Below, piece after piece: positions 27,391 to 37,041 of a stretch of 63,809 nucleotides of DNA. The stretch is taken from the NCBI GenBank assembly GCA_018401235.1, contig JAGYLC010000002.1, forward strand, positions 1 to 63,809, in the 5' to 3' direction. Position 1 is the stretch's first letter, and each line of letters starts with the position of its first letter. Below the pieces are notes generated by a model, which worked only from the letters and a program-made list of their open reading frames with translations, searched no databases and was not told the origin of the DNA. The position numbers and the translations under genes are program-made. This DNA comes from Kiritimatiellia bacterium (lineage in GTDB: Bacteria; Verrucomicrobiota; Kiritimatiellia; SS1-B-03-39; UBA6053).

Positions 27391-27800
27391 CCCAGAACTT
27401 CCCGGTTAAAAGGTTGGAAACTACATTCGTAATTCATGGCTTTAATTAAAGCAGGTTTTGACGATAAGGTTAAGACTTTATTCTGTTAGATTTCGGTTAT
27501 GTCAAAACTAAAACATAAATGTACCAACGACAATTTTGTATCAACCCCTTGCGAAAACGGGCCGGGACTTCCCCCATTTTTTGACGGGATCATGCTTGCC
27601 AAGTGAACGGTTATTTTTTTGACCGGATAACAAAATCATCCGGATCAACTCCTGTTCATCATAATCAAATATCGATATACCCTGTCTTTAAAGGTTAATC
27701 TGCGCTTTACGCTGAAATAATGGGGAATGTCCTGGAATATCTTGGTTTGTACTCGGGCGTGAACCATGTTATCTGACATGGGAACCCATGAGTTTTTTTT
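27391..27800. other. Intergenic region between divergent genes
   Basis: AT-rich 410 bases between the divergent methyltransferase and prmC. No ORF or RNA was recognised. A TTTAATTAAAG palindrome lies at about 27441-27451. Promoters for both genes should be here but none is clear. Confidence 0.3.
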
Positions 27801-28602
27801 ATGACCTGGCAGCACCTTTTTAATCACTATGCGGACGTTCCGGCAGAAAAACTTCGCTGGTGGCTGTCGGATCGGTTGGAGTTGTCGTTGACGGCGCTGC
27901 CGATGAGGGACTGTCCCAATGAAAACTGCGCGGAGAATTCGTGGCGGCAGCCGAGCGACTGCGTCGCGGGGAACCGTGCAGTATGTGTGCGGGCGGGCTC
28001 CATTCCGAGACCTGGAACTGGTAGTGGACGCGAGGGTACTGATTCCCCGTCCGGAAACCGAGCAGTTGGTGCACATCGCACTGGAGGAAGTGATCCGGCC
28101 CGGAGATCGGGTGCTGGATGTGGGGACGGGCAGCGGCTGCATGGCGCTGTCCATTAAAAAAGCGCGACCCGACTGCGTGGTGGAGGGGCGGGATGTATCA
28201 ACAGACGCCCTGGAAGTGGCAAGGGAAAATGCTCGACGCCTCGCGCTGGAGGTCGCGTTTGCCCCCGGCCACCTCTGCAAACAGGAGGCGGAAGGGAGCT
28301 GGGATGTGATTCTGGCGAATCTACCCTATATCGGAGAAAAAGAGCGGGTCGAGTTGCCGAAGGAGGTGCGGGAATTTGAACCCGACCTCGCCTTGTTCTC
28401 CGGCCCGGATGGCACGGATCTGGTCCTGGAATTGATGGAGGACGCAGGTCGGGTGCTCTCCGCATCAGGCACCCTGCTACTGGAAACGGGAGAACAACAG
28501 GGTCATCTCTATCGCCCGGCGGCCGGGAAACTGGGCTGGCACATCGAAGGCCGATGCGATCTGGCCGGGCGGGAGCGATTTTGGCTTATGCAAATGCGAT
28601 AG
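27801..28602 (+). pseudogene. prmC: PrmC release-factor glutamine methyltransferase, two frameshifts near the start
   Basis: Methylates the GGQ glutamine of peptide release factors. From 28000 on the protein is continuous: VDARVLIPRPETEQLVHIAL, VLDVGTGSGCMALSIKK and the catalytic NLPYIGEKE (family NPPY). The N-terminal helical domain is split: MTWQHLFNHYADVPAEKLRW from ATG 27801, then in another frame LRGEFVAAAERLRRGEP (about 27937-27987), then VQYVCGRAPFRDLELVV. Two small indels restore one protein. An internal ATG at 27919 would give only a 227-residue product without most of the substrate-binding domain. Sequence error is likely. Confidence 0.82.
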
Positions 28603-28608
28603 CAGGGG

Positions 28609-28631
28609 TTTACTTTCTTGCCCAAAGTAAA
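28609..28631. terminator. Hairpin after prmC
   Basis: TTTACTTT and AAAGTAAA are perfect 8-bp arms around CTTGCCC. It sits seven bases after the prmC stop. There is no long T-run, so it may be a repeat with terminator-like behaviour. Confidence 0.5.
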
Positions 28632-28694
28632 AAGCCATGATGAAGAATCTTGTTTCATGCTTCCTCGCTTTACATTATGTGATTTTTGTGGAGA

Positions 28695-29666
28695 ATGTCA
28701 GACATTATGAGTATTCTTCTGAATCCGCCATCCTTTACCCGACGCACCACACCCGGTCGCGCCGCTTTCTGGTTCGTACTCTATTTCACCCTTATCATTA
28801 TCGGTGGGGTTCTGTCCGGGGCTTTTTTAATCCGTCTGGGGCTACACGCTGAATCCGGATGGTGGTTTGAGTTTATCGAAACCCACGGTCCGGCACGAAT
28901 TCTCCGACGCTATCAAACCCTGCTGGCAATTGTATTAGCACCCTGGATCCTCAAAAAAATGGGCTGGCGCGGCTTTCGCGATTTAGGTTGGAACTCGGAT
29001 CAATCACGTGCAGATCGGTACCGGGATTTTTGGTTGTGGTATGGAATTGGATTTCTGACCATGTCGTTTATTATCACGATTTCACTGATCACCGGGATTC
29101 GCGAGTGGCAGGAGTTTTCTTTGGCTCGCTGGCTGGGCGCGATTTTTAAAGCGTTTCTGGTGACGGGATTGGGGGTGGGCATCATAGAAGAAACCTTAGC
29201 CCGGGGGGTGCTGTACCGGACTATGGAAAAGGCCTGGACACCATGGGTAGGCGCATGGGTATCCAGCCTTCTGTTTGCCTGGGCGCATTTTATGGAAGCC
29301 ACCCGGGCCAGCTTTGATGAAGGGGTATGGGCGGTTCTGTCATCCGCCCTGGTTTCCGAATTTTCCAATCCGGTAAATCCACTCAAATTTCTCAATATGC
29401 TGGCATTCGGACTGGTGCTCTCCAGACTGGTTTATTACCGAAAGGACATCTGGGCCGCAGTGGGTCTGCACGCCTCCGCCGTCGGATGCATCCGATGGTT
29501 TACCCATCAAAGCACCTTCAATCTGGATATCCCCTATCAACCCTGGATCGGCGGTCATAGTTCCAAATTCGATGACGGCTGGTTGTTGACGCTGTTGCTT
29601 CTGTTGTTGTTGATTGGTATCGAATGGGTGTCCCGAAGCCCCTCCTCCAGACGTGTCCACTTCTGA
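28695..29666 (+). CDS. CPBP family intramembrane metalloprotease
   Basis: A CAAX-protease/bacteriocin-processing (CPBP) type membrane enzyme with about eight hydrophobic segments. The family motif EETLARGVLYR gives Glu165, Glu166 and Arg170; the second motif FAWAHFM provides His198, and a later GLHASAVGC a further His, together the expected metal site. The C-terminal helix is Leu-rich (LLTLLLLLLLIGIEW). The ATG at 28695 follows GGAG too closely; ATG 28707 (MSILLNPP), with that GGAG 13 bases before it, is equally possible. Its 3' end overlaps the next gene, suggesting coupled expression. Confidence 0.85.
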   Translation: MSDIMSILLNPPSFTRRTTPGRAAFWFVLYFTLIIIGGVLSGAFLIRLGLHAESGWWFEFIETHGPARILRRYQTLLAIVLAPWILKKMGWRGFRDLGWNSDQSRADRYRDFWLWYGIGFLTMSFIITISLITGIREWQEFSLARWLGAIFKAFLVTGLGVGIIEETLARGVLYRTMEKAWTPWVGAWVSSLLFAWAHFMEATRASFDEGVWAVLSSALVSEFSNPVNPLKFLNMLAFGLVLSRLVYYRKDIWAAVGLHASAVGCIRWFTHQSTFNLDIPYQPWIGGHSSKFDDGWLLTLLLLLLLIGIEWVSRSPSSRRVHF

Positions 29667-31671
29667 ATCCATAGGGCGCTTTCAGGGTGGCATTCACCTG
29701 GAATTCGATTCACCCCGGATGCGGGAGTGGCTGGCCACCCTGCCCAACGTACCGGAGGGAGATGCCCTCTCCCCGGAAAGGGACCACCTGCGCAGCGTTC
29801 GCCCCCCCGTTGGCTACAGCCCCCTGGCCTTGAAAAAATATACCCCTCCTCCCTTGTGGAAATCCAGCCTGGATGAGCTGACGGGTCGTGGCAGTCGCGC
29901 CCGTCGGGCATTTGTGAACGCACAACATCTGCTCGAACACGGGGTGCCCACTCCGCGTCCCGTGGCCTGGCTGGAGGTACACTCCGGAAATCGAATTCTG
30001 GAGCAATATCTGGTTACGGAATGCATTCCGAACAGTTGCACCTTGCGGGGGGCACTCTTGCATCATTATTTTGAAAAACCTCTTTGTCGGGACCTGATGG
30101 AGTTACTGGAGCTTGCAGCACACGCGGTCCGCAAGATGCATGACGCGAATTTTGAGCACCGCGCCCTGAACAACCCGAATATCCTGATTTCCCGGGATGA
30201 AAAAGGGAAATGGAAGGAAGCCTTTATCCTGGATCCGCACCGAGGCAAAATTTGGACGAATCTGCCCCCCCGCATTCGCGGACGCGACAACGGCCGCATC
30301 ACCCTGCCCTCCGATCTGCGCCGGATCTTTTTTGAGATGCAGTCCACTCCCGAAACCGTCTCTGCGGCATTCAGTAAAGCGGAGCGTCGCGCCCGAAAAC
30401 GAATCCAACGGCAACAGTGCAGACGCCGACTCCGTCATCCCTTCCAAAAATCTCTCCCTCCCGCACGGGACTACCCGCCCGAGAAAGACATCTGGATTTG
30501 GGATGATCGTTCGCGTCAGGCCATTCCCGCGCTGCGCAGCCGGGATAAACGTCCTTATTACCGGAAACGGGATCTGTTGGAAATGGGAGCTGCTTCTCTC
30601 AAGCACGGACGCAAAATCAAGGCGGCATATAACGATATCCGGGAGCAGGCCTGGTCTCAGCCAGTGGACATGAATGGATGTATCGGCCTGAGTTGCAACT
30701 TGGAGCCGGATCGATTTGAAAAGGAGCGTCGCTGGCTCGAGCCCCTGGGCCCCCTGCCCCTGATGGTTCGGTTATATCATCACGAAAGCGTCTCCAACCG
30801 ACGCTACGCCCTGGACGCCATCCGGAAACTGAAAGCGGAGGGACATCGGGTCACCGTGGCATTAATTCAGGACAGGCGGGCAATTCAATTTCCCACCGCC
30901 TGGAATGCGTTTGTTGAACAAGCCGGCGGTGCCTTGAGCGGGTTTGTGGAAGGCTTCGAAGTCGGACACGCGATCAATCGAGTGAAATGGGGCGTGTGGG
31001 ATTACGAGGAATACCGGAGCCTGATTTCAGCTTTTAAAGATTGGCATAATCGTTTCCCTCAAATTCCGTTGATAGGTCCGGCGGGAATCGATTTCGAATA
31101 CCCCCGGGTACTACCGCTGCTGGATCAGTGGCCCACGCAAAGTTTGTCTGCATTTTCACATCACTTATACGTAGACAGACGCGGAGCGCCCGAAAATGTC
31201 CAGAACGGATACGACACCGTGGCGAAACTGGCCATGGCCCGGGCCATGGCCCGGGTGCATCCGGCCTGCGCCGAGCGTCTGATCGTGTCCGAGGTCAACT
31301 GGCCCCTCAAAGGCACCGGAGTCTGGTCCCCGGTGGGCAGCCCCTACCAAAGTCCGGGTGCCCGCTTCAACGATCCCAGCGTCGATGAAGCCACCTACGC
31401 CGATTACATGCGCCGATATTTTCTGCTGGCTGTCTGCAGCGGATTAGCGGATCAGGTCTACTGGTGGAATCTGGCCGCGCACGGATTCGGATTGATAGAC
31501 GACCGGGACCCAAACGGCTGGCGCCCCCGCCCCGCCTATCACGCCTTTAAGGAATTGATCGAGCAAACCCGCGACGCGACCTTCACGCAAAAGATCGAGA
31601 AGGATCAACACATTCAGCTCACCTTCAGCAAAGCCGGCACCTCCTTTGACATTGGCTGGACGTATCCCTGA
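29614..31671 (+). CDS. Fusion of WaaP/Kdo-kinase-like domain and glycosidase-like barrel
   Basis: Two domains in 685 residues. Residues about 60-270 resemble the LPS kinase WaaP/KdkA family: ALKKY (kinase Lys), a helical LLEHGVPTPRPVAW, HRALNNPNILI (Kdo kinases have HxDLxxxNIL) and ILDPHRG (metal Asp loop). The catalytic Asp is Ala184. Residues about 350-665 resemble a clan-A glycosidase: GIDFEYP, a FEVGHAINR segment where GH39-like enzymes have an 'E.gNEpN' acid/base (the Glu position is Ala453), a possible nucleophile Glu560 in IVSEVNWP, and DQVYWWNLAAHGFGL near the end. Start uncertain: TTG 29614 gives the longest frame; GTG 29653 is an alternative. Envelope sugar handling is a guess. Confidence 0.62.
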   Translation: MVSNGCPEAPPPDVSTSESIGRFQGGIHLEFDSPRMREWLATLPNVPEGDALSPERDHLRSVRPPVGYSPLALKKYTPPPLWKSSLDELTGRGSRARRAFVNAQHLLEHGVPTPRPVAWLEVHSGNRILEQYLVTECIPNSCTLRGALLHHYFEKPLCRDLMELLELAAHAVRKMHDANFEHRALNNPNILISRDEKGKWKEAFILDPHRGKIWTNLPPRIRGRDNGRITLPSDLRRIFFEMQSTPETVSAAFSKAERRARKRIQRQQCRRRLRHPFQKSLPPARDYPPEKDIWIWDDRSRQAIPALRSRDKRPYYRKRDLLEMGAASLKHGRKIKAAYNDIREQAWSQPVDMNGCIGLSCNLEPDRFEKERRWLEPLGPLPLMVRLYHHESVSNRRYALDAIRKLKAEGHRVTVALIQDRRAIQFPTAWNAFVEQAGGALSGFVEGFEVGHAINRVKWGVWDYEEYRSLISAFKDWHNRFPQIPLIGPAGIDFEYPRVLPLLDQWPTQSLSAFSHHLYVDRRGAPENVQNGYDTVAKLAMARAMARVHPACAERLIVSEVNWPLKGTGVWSPVGSPYQSPGARFNDPSVDEATYADYMRRYFLLAVCSGLADQVYWWNLAAHGFGLIDDRDPNGWRPRPAYHAFKELIEQTRDATFTQKIEKDQHIQLTFSKAGTSFDIGWTYP

Positions 31672-31758
31672 CGCGGATGTCATCCGCAACCGAAGAAAAT
31701 ACAGAGTAAATAGCCCAACGGATGGCGTTGCCGGACAACGGATGGTAAGAGGGTATAC

Positions 31759-31810
31759 CCGCGAACTGCATACTCCTTCGCCAAGGCTTCGGCGCACGCA
31801 GTTCGCGGGG
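31759..31810. terminator. Hairpin between convergent genes
   Basis: CCCGCGAACTGC pairs with GCAGTTCGCGGG, with an inner arm pair CGCC..GGCG around AAGGCTTC-like sequence. It lies between the convergent fusion gene and the helicase, so it could end transcription from both sides. Confidence 0.55.
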
Positions 31811-31860
31811 TTTCCTTATCCAAAATGTCTCCTTTATTCTTCATCCGTGGTCCGGCATGG

Positions 31861-34643
31861 CTATCCGTGGTCCCGAACAACCGAAGCCATCGTCCGGAGG
31901 ATCTCGTCCAACACATGGTTTAAATGGGATCCGAGATCCTGGCTCAAAAATCGGAGCACCCGATGTCCATGTTCCTGGAGCCGGGCATCTTTCATCCGGT
32001 CGTGTCGATAGGCGTCCGCATCCTGGAAATGATGGGGCCCGTCCAACTCCATCACCAATTTTCCTCCACGATGCAGAAAATCCACCTCCATGGTTCCCTG
32101 GCCCGCAAAGGAAATCGGCAGTTTTACATTCAACTCGAACCGATCTCGGGTTGCGTCCAAACTCTGCAAGCGACGATACAGGAAAGCCTCGCTGGCGCTC
32201 CGGGCGCGTTCTTCTCCGGTGGCGTTCCCCACTTCGCACATCTCCGTGACGTCCACAAACAATTCCGCCAGCGGGATATCCACCCCGTCCCGAACCAGTC
32301 GCTGCACACTGGCGGCGTAGCGCCGTTTCCATCCCGCGTCCACCGGAAGCGGCACTTCTGTTGGCCACCCCGGCAAGGCGGATGCGGGTAATAAAATTGA
32401 ATATCCAAGCCGCTCATACTCCCGACAGCGTTTGTCGAACATTCGACCCAGCATGGACACCTCGAGGTCCGCGTAATCGTAGACCCGAACCCTGTCTTTC
32501 CCCTCGTCCAGACGATGCAGTCGACCCACATACTGGGCCACAATGCCCTTCCAGGAAACGGGCATGGCAAGGAATAGGGTATCCAGTCGCGCATGGTCGA
32601 ATCCCTCGCCCACGAAGCGCCCCGTCGCCACGAGCACCGTGGATCGGGATGCTTGTAATGCGTCCAACTTTTCCTGCAGATCCTTTTTACCCATGCCTCC
32701 GCGAATCGCCACCACCTTCAACCCTGACTCGCTCAATCGGACAGTCAGCATCTCTACATGCTCCGTACGTTCGGTCAAGACCAGGGCGGAGGCCCCTTGT
32801 TCCACCGCCCGCCGAATATCTCCGCAAATGACCTGGTTTCTGGACTCGTCGTGCATCAGGTAATCCATCAGCCGGGTGAAGTCTGGAAAGTCCGTTTCCT
32901 CCTCCAGTACGGGAAGCTGAAATCGGGTGGGCCGAACCAGGATCTGACGAAGCAGGGAGGCGGTGGCGGCGTGAGCCGTGGCCTCCACCCGATGGCGCAC
33001 CGGTCCACACTGCATAAACACAATCGGATGATGACCGTCTTTGCGGGTAACCGTGGCCGATAGCCCTAGCACGTATTTTGCTTTGGCCCGGCGTACCGCC
33101 AGTTCGAAATTTCGGGCGGAAACGTGATGACACTCGTCCACGATTACCTGGCCATATTCCGCAACCCGGTCGTCTACCACCCCTTTCCGTACCACGCTCT
33201 GCAATAACGCAATGTCCACCTTCCCCATGAGCTTCCGACGGCCACCACCAAGGCACCCTATTTCCTTGGCATCGAGATCCAGAAACTCCACGAGCCGCTC
33301 CACCCATTGGTCCATCAGTTGACGGCGATGCACCAACACCAGAGTATTCACACCCCGTTCGGCAATCATCCATGCCGCCAGCACAGTTTTACCGAATGCG
33401 GTAGTCGCGGACAACACACCCGTGTCGTGGCGAATCAGTTCCTCCGCCGCTTTGAGCTGGTCTTCCCGGAGAGCACCCTGGAACGTCACCTCAACTGGAA
33501 GACCTCCAAATCGTTTGTCCTTTCGGCGGTAGCGGATTCCCAAGGAGCGGAACAGCGCGGTCATTTCCTCCAGGCAGCCACGAGGCAAGGCCAGATGCGC
33601 CTCGAACTCCTCCGCACAGGCGATGATCCGCGGCTTTTCGTAGGTGGGCAGTCGCATGGCCTGGGCTTTGTAGAACTCCGGATTCTGAAATACGGCCAGC
33701 CGCAGCAGACGATTGCGAAGCGACGGGGTCAGGGAATCCCGGGGCAAATAAATCTGATCCGACAGAACGAACTCAATCCGCTCCGGCAGGGGGCCGGTCA
33801 CCGGAACCTCGGCACGCCGCGAGGGCGGCGCTTTCCAGGGTTCGAGGGCGAAGGCCTCGTCCGGAACCGAGCGGACACCCAACACCAACCCCTCCCGCCC
33901 CACCCGTTCCTCCACTTCTAGCCGAGCCATCCTGCTACTGGAAGACAGAAAAGCCCATTGGTCTTCGTGAGGCTGAAACCCCTCGTCGAGAAACACGCTG
34001 TTCCCCTGCTTGCGGGCGGCTCCCTGCAGTGGAAGCGCAATCAAATTTCCAAACCCACCCCGAGGCAGAGTATCCTGATTAGGAAACAGACGATCATAGG
34101 AGTTGAACCCCAAATCGGGACGCTCGTTCATGGCCGCAGTCAACAGACTCGATCCAAGCTTCCGGGCCAGCGACGCCGGGAGCGGCTCCTCGAAAAAAAT
34201 CCACAAATGCCCGCCATTACCGGAACGGGAACGTTCCAGAGCAACCGGAACTTCCAGTCGACCGCAGACATCGCGCAACGCAACCGCATCTTCCCTCCAC
34301 TCCTCCCCATCCAAATCCAGGGCCAGAAACCAACAGCACTCATCCTCCAGCATAGGATAGAGCCCCATCACAAAAGGGTTCCCCTGATGATCCCACCCCG
34401 TCAGGTGCGCACGGACCTCATCCTCTCCGATGGGAATAAACGCACGATTCCGACACTCCGCGCACTTGATCCGGGGCTTTTCGCAAATACCCCGCACCCA
34501 CTCATTCCGACACGCCGGCGCATACCCCCCCGCCCTGTTTTCCGACTCTCAAACCTCTTCGCAAACACATCCTCCCTCCCCCGAAACAACGAACAAAAGA
34601 AGCGGATTTTCTCCTCCGGTGTGGAGGTCCGGGAAACGATCAT
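31861..34643 (-). pseudogene. TOTE-type primase-helicase-nuclease, frame split at a C7 tract
   Basis: A large conflict-system protein. From ATG 34643 the first frame reads FFCSLFRGREDVFAKRFESR and breaks at the C-run 34525-34531; the second frame resumes YAPACRNEW and continues to 31861. Domains, numbered from 34497: a Cys-rich knuckle (C5, C12, C15 plus one Cys upstream); an archaeo-eukaryotic primase-like domain with DLD at 61-63 and SGNGGH at 92-97; an SF2 helicase with TTAFGKT at 364-371, DECHH at 454-458 and a helicase-C with VGRLHRLD; and a C-terminal DUF559-like nuclease with Asp806, ELDG at 817-820, and Asp831/Lys834. Homologues are single ORFs, so one base is missing or extra here. 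Probable role: defence against foreign nucleic acid. Confidence 0.83.
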
Positions 34644-34667
34644 CCTGTCCCGGTCTGCTTCGCGATT

Positions 34668-35303
34668 TTAATCGGGCTCCTCCGAGGAGTCGCCATATTC
34701 CGCTTCCGGCTCGGCGGCGATGTCCAGCTTCGGTGCACAGGAATCATCCGCCGGCAACGACTCCCCCAGGCAGCGATCCACCCGCTGCTGTTCCTCCTCC
34801 CGGTATCCATGATGGGGATCCAGCGGGTTACGGAGGGGAGGATCGATGTACGTTGACAACATTTCAGGAAAACTCTCCTCATTCCCCATCGTCACCCACC
34901 AACTGTTGACCCTGAAAGGGACCTCCTCCTCCACCTTTCCCACGCACCAACTGGATTCCACCATTGTCGTGGGGCCCGTTCTTGTATTCCATCCCTGAAT
35001 CACCCACACCGGCCCCTCCTCCCGCACCCGCAATTCTTCGGCCACCGCCGGGAGAGCCAGGGGAGAAAACTGGAAAACCCGCCACAGCCCATAGCTCCCG
35101 CGCATCAGCAACCCATATACCGGTTCCGCCGGATTCACGGCGGGCCACACGCGAATCTGGCCTTCGCAAGACGCAGGTTCACCTGAAAAATCGATGGGTG
35201 CAGTTTCCCGGGTCTCCTTATCCACAGAAGGCCGCATCTGTTGACAGAACTCATGTTCAACCAGCCAGTTTTGTAGTTTGTTTCGTTTAATCTCGTTGCT
35301 CAT
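34668..35303 (-). CDS. Unknown protein, upstream partner of the TOTE-type gene
   Basis: A 211-residue protein I cannot assign. GGAGGATTTAA immediately before the ATG is a very good ribosome binding site, so it is surely expressed. Features: a basic N-terminus (KRNKLQNWLVEHEF), a middle section rich in Trp and aromatic residues (GQIRVWPAVNP, YGLWRVFQFSPL, VWVIQGWNTRTG, VNSWWVTMGNEES) that looks like a mostly beta fold, and an acidic, disordered C-terminal tail of about 50 residues. No signal peptide or membrane helix. It ends 24 bases before the helicase gene on the same strand, so the two form an operon and a shared role is likely. Confidence 0.7.
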   Translation of the reverse strand: MSNEIKRNKLQNWLVEHEFCQQMRPSVDKETRETAPIDFSGEPASCEGQIRVWPAVNPAEPVYGLLMRGSYGLWRVFQFSPLALPAVAEELRVREEGPVWVIQGWNTRTGPTTMVESSWCVGKVEEEVPFRVNSWWVTMGNEESFPEMLSTYIDPPLRNPLDPHHGYREEEQQRVDRCLGESLPADDSCAPKLDIAAEPEAEYGDSSEEPD

Positions 35304-35860
35304 TTAAATCCTCCACCTTCCCGAAAGCACGGATTCCGGTATTTTCCGCGGAAAAGGTTGATAAAATTTGTTTTCCCGCTCCATCGAACACATCCAGCAT
35401 CGTCCGTTCTACTACCGCTGTTTGTTCTGAAATTGTAACTCAGCAGCGTATACAGATCCACCGTCCCGGAATCGGTCCCTTCACGCATGACAGGCCCTGC
35501 GGGTCAGAGAAGCGAAATCAAAGCAACAGGGGAGGCATCCCGCCTCTGAAGCAAAAGCCAGCGGCGGGACGCCTGTACTTTCTGGATGTTCCATTAACGG
35601 GAACGGTAGAGCATGGACAACACAGAACATATACTACGACAAGCGGAGCGGTGAATCCCGATTGTTGTTATCGGGCTGATGCTGTCGAACCTCTGGCAGC
35701 GGAGAACATCACCAGAAAAACCACAAAGCAAAATGTCAAAGGCCCCAACAAAGCTGAAACCAAGACACTTCGTAAAAAACCAAATGACAAGCACGCTGCC
35801 TTCCGGTTTCATCTCATGGAGGATTTCTTCTGCCACTCTTGTAGTTTCATCTTCGTATCC
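35304..35860. other. Non-coding region with decayed sequence
   Basis: Nothing intact. It contains GGCGGGACGCC-type repeat words near 35560. On the minus strand near 35660-35800 a hydrophobic stretch (SALLGPLTFCFVVFLVMFSA) reads like the end of a small membrane protein, without a usable start. Confidence 0.35.
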
Positions 35861-35865
35861 TTATT

Positions 35866-36346
35866 TTGAATCAATAAAAAGATTTGCGCCGAAATCGGGA
35901 TTTCGCCTTTTTTTTCTGGCGGCAGTCCATGCAGCGAAGCTTTGCCTCGCCCATCTTCCAGAATGTACCGCAGCGTTTGAGAGTACTCCAACACGATATC
36001 CTTTTCCCCTTTTTTCCAACAACGCTTTGGCGAGGTGCATATTTGGTCGAAGGGAGTTCATTTGCGGGAACCTCGCTGTCAGCAGAAGCAAGGAGTCGTT
36101 TCTTGGCCTCCTCAACATCACCGGATTCAAGTCAATCAGCCCCAGCACCTGATTCGTATCCTGAACCGCATTGCCATAGTTCCAATCATTTTTATAGTTG
36201 GGCAGGAGTTTCTCCTGTTCAGTTTGCAAGCTCACGGGCTTTTTCCGTTTCACCCCTTCTTCAAGGCATTTCTCGACGCACGATTCAGCGTAAAACGATC
36301 TCTTTCCGTTTTTGCCGCATCCAGAATCACCTTGGGCAACTTTCAT
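35866..36346 (-). pseudogene. Decayed gene of unknown family with several frameshifts
   Basis: Three frames on the minus strand together give a protein-like text: LPNYKNDWNYGNAVQDTNQV, LGLIDL, then NELPS-like and LAKALLEK, VLEYSQTLRYILEDGRGKAS and finally IPDFGANLFID before a stop. I associate the 'NWNYGNA..' start and 'PDFGANL' end with a family of repeat-type proteins of unknown function, from memory and with low certainty. At least three indels interrupt it within 480 bases. It may be decay or sequence error. Confidence 0.4.
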
Positions 36347-36353
36347 TTGTCGA

Positions 36354-36749
36354 TTACGCTCCTCCGGGTGAAATAGCGTTCTTCCTCCACCCCTTCATCT
36401 GCGCATCCGTCTTAATTGCATTTAGAAAATGGAAATTCAGGCTGGAGACGTTTATCAGGTCGTCGGGCATGCTCAGTTTCTGAGCCATGAATAAGATCCG
36501 ATCGCCTTCTTGAACCTGACTACGGGCCAATGGATCACTTACAATCACCTCCCGAATCCGTTTCCATTTGACCAAATAGGCTACAAATCTGTGTCCACCT
36601 TCCTCGACGGAAAACACCTTTAATACAGGAGCCTCTACTGTATCGAAGCTGCTCTTCATTTCTGCCCGGTGGCTCAGGTATTTTTTTTCTGCAGGTGGCT
36701 CAGGCAGTTGGGCTGTTGCACACGAAGGCCAAAAAATGATGCTCCCCAT
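36354..36749 (-). CDS. Small hypothetical protein, possibly an exported fragment
   Basis: An open frame of 131 codons. The first residues MGSIIFWPSCATAQ could be the remnant of a lipoprotein or signal segment. The middle has a beta-strand pattern: VLKVFSVEEGGHRFVAYLVK, EVIVSDPLARSQVQEGDRIL and FMAQKLSMP, which looks like a small OB- or PDZ-like barrel. The last 35 residues do not look protein-like, so the frame may have slipped. No function is assigned. Confidence 0.35.
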   Translation of the reverse strand: MGSIIFWPSCATAQLPEPPAEKKYLSHRAEMKSSFDTVEAPVLKVFSVEEGGHRFVAYLVKWKRIREVIVSDPLARSQVQEGDRILFMAQKLSMPDDLINVSSLNFHFLNAIKTDAQMKGWRKNAISPGGA

Positions 36750-37041
36750 CGGGAATTAGCCAAAGTATCGGAAAAAGAAGTTTCATCTATGTTCTCTTTC
36801 ATTCCTGAACATTCAGGTATTAAATTGTTGCCTGCTGGGCAGCCAAGACTAATGGGGAACTGGACGGCGTTTCAAGAGAAATCGATTCATTATTCCACGT
36901 TCGGTATCTGTTTAATTTTGTACAAATGTTTGCACGATATATCCATGATCCGTTTAGTTCACCGACAAGCTATTGGAATGATGACCCGCGCAAAACAGGT
37001 CGACTCAGTGAAAATGACTTTCAATCCCGGTAGTCGGGCCA

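Noticed and set aside
27645-28280. A 211-codon frame opposite prmC
   Set aside because: Its translation is Ser/Arg/Pro-rich and unstructured, and it overlaps the real prmC region.
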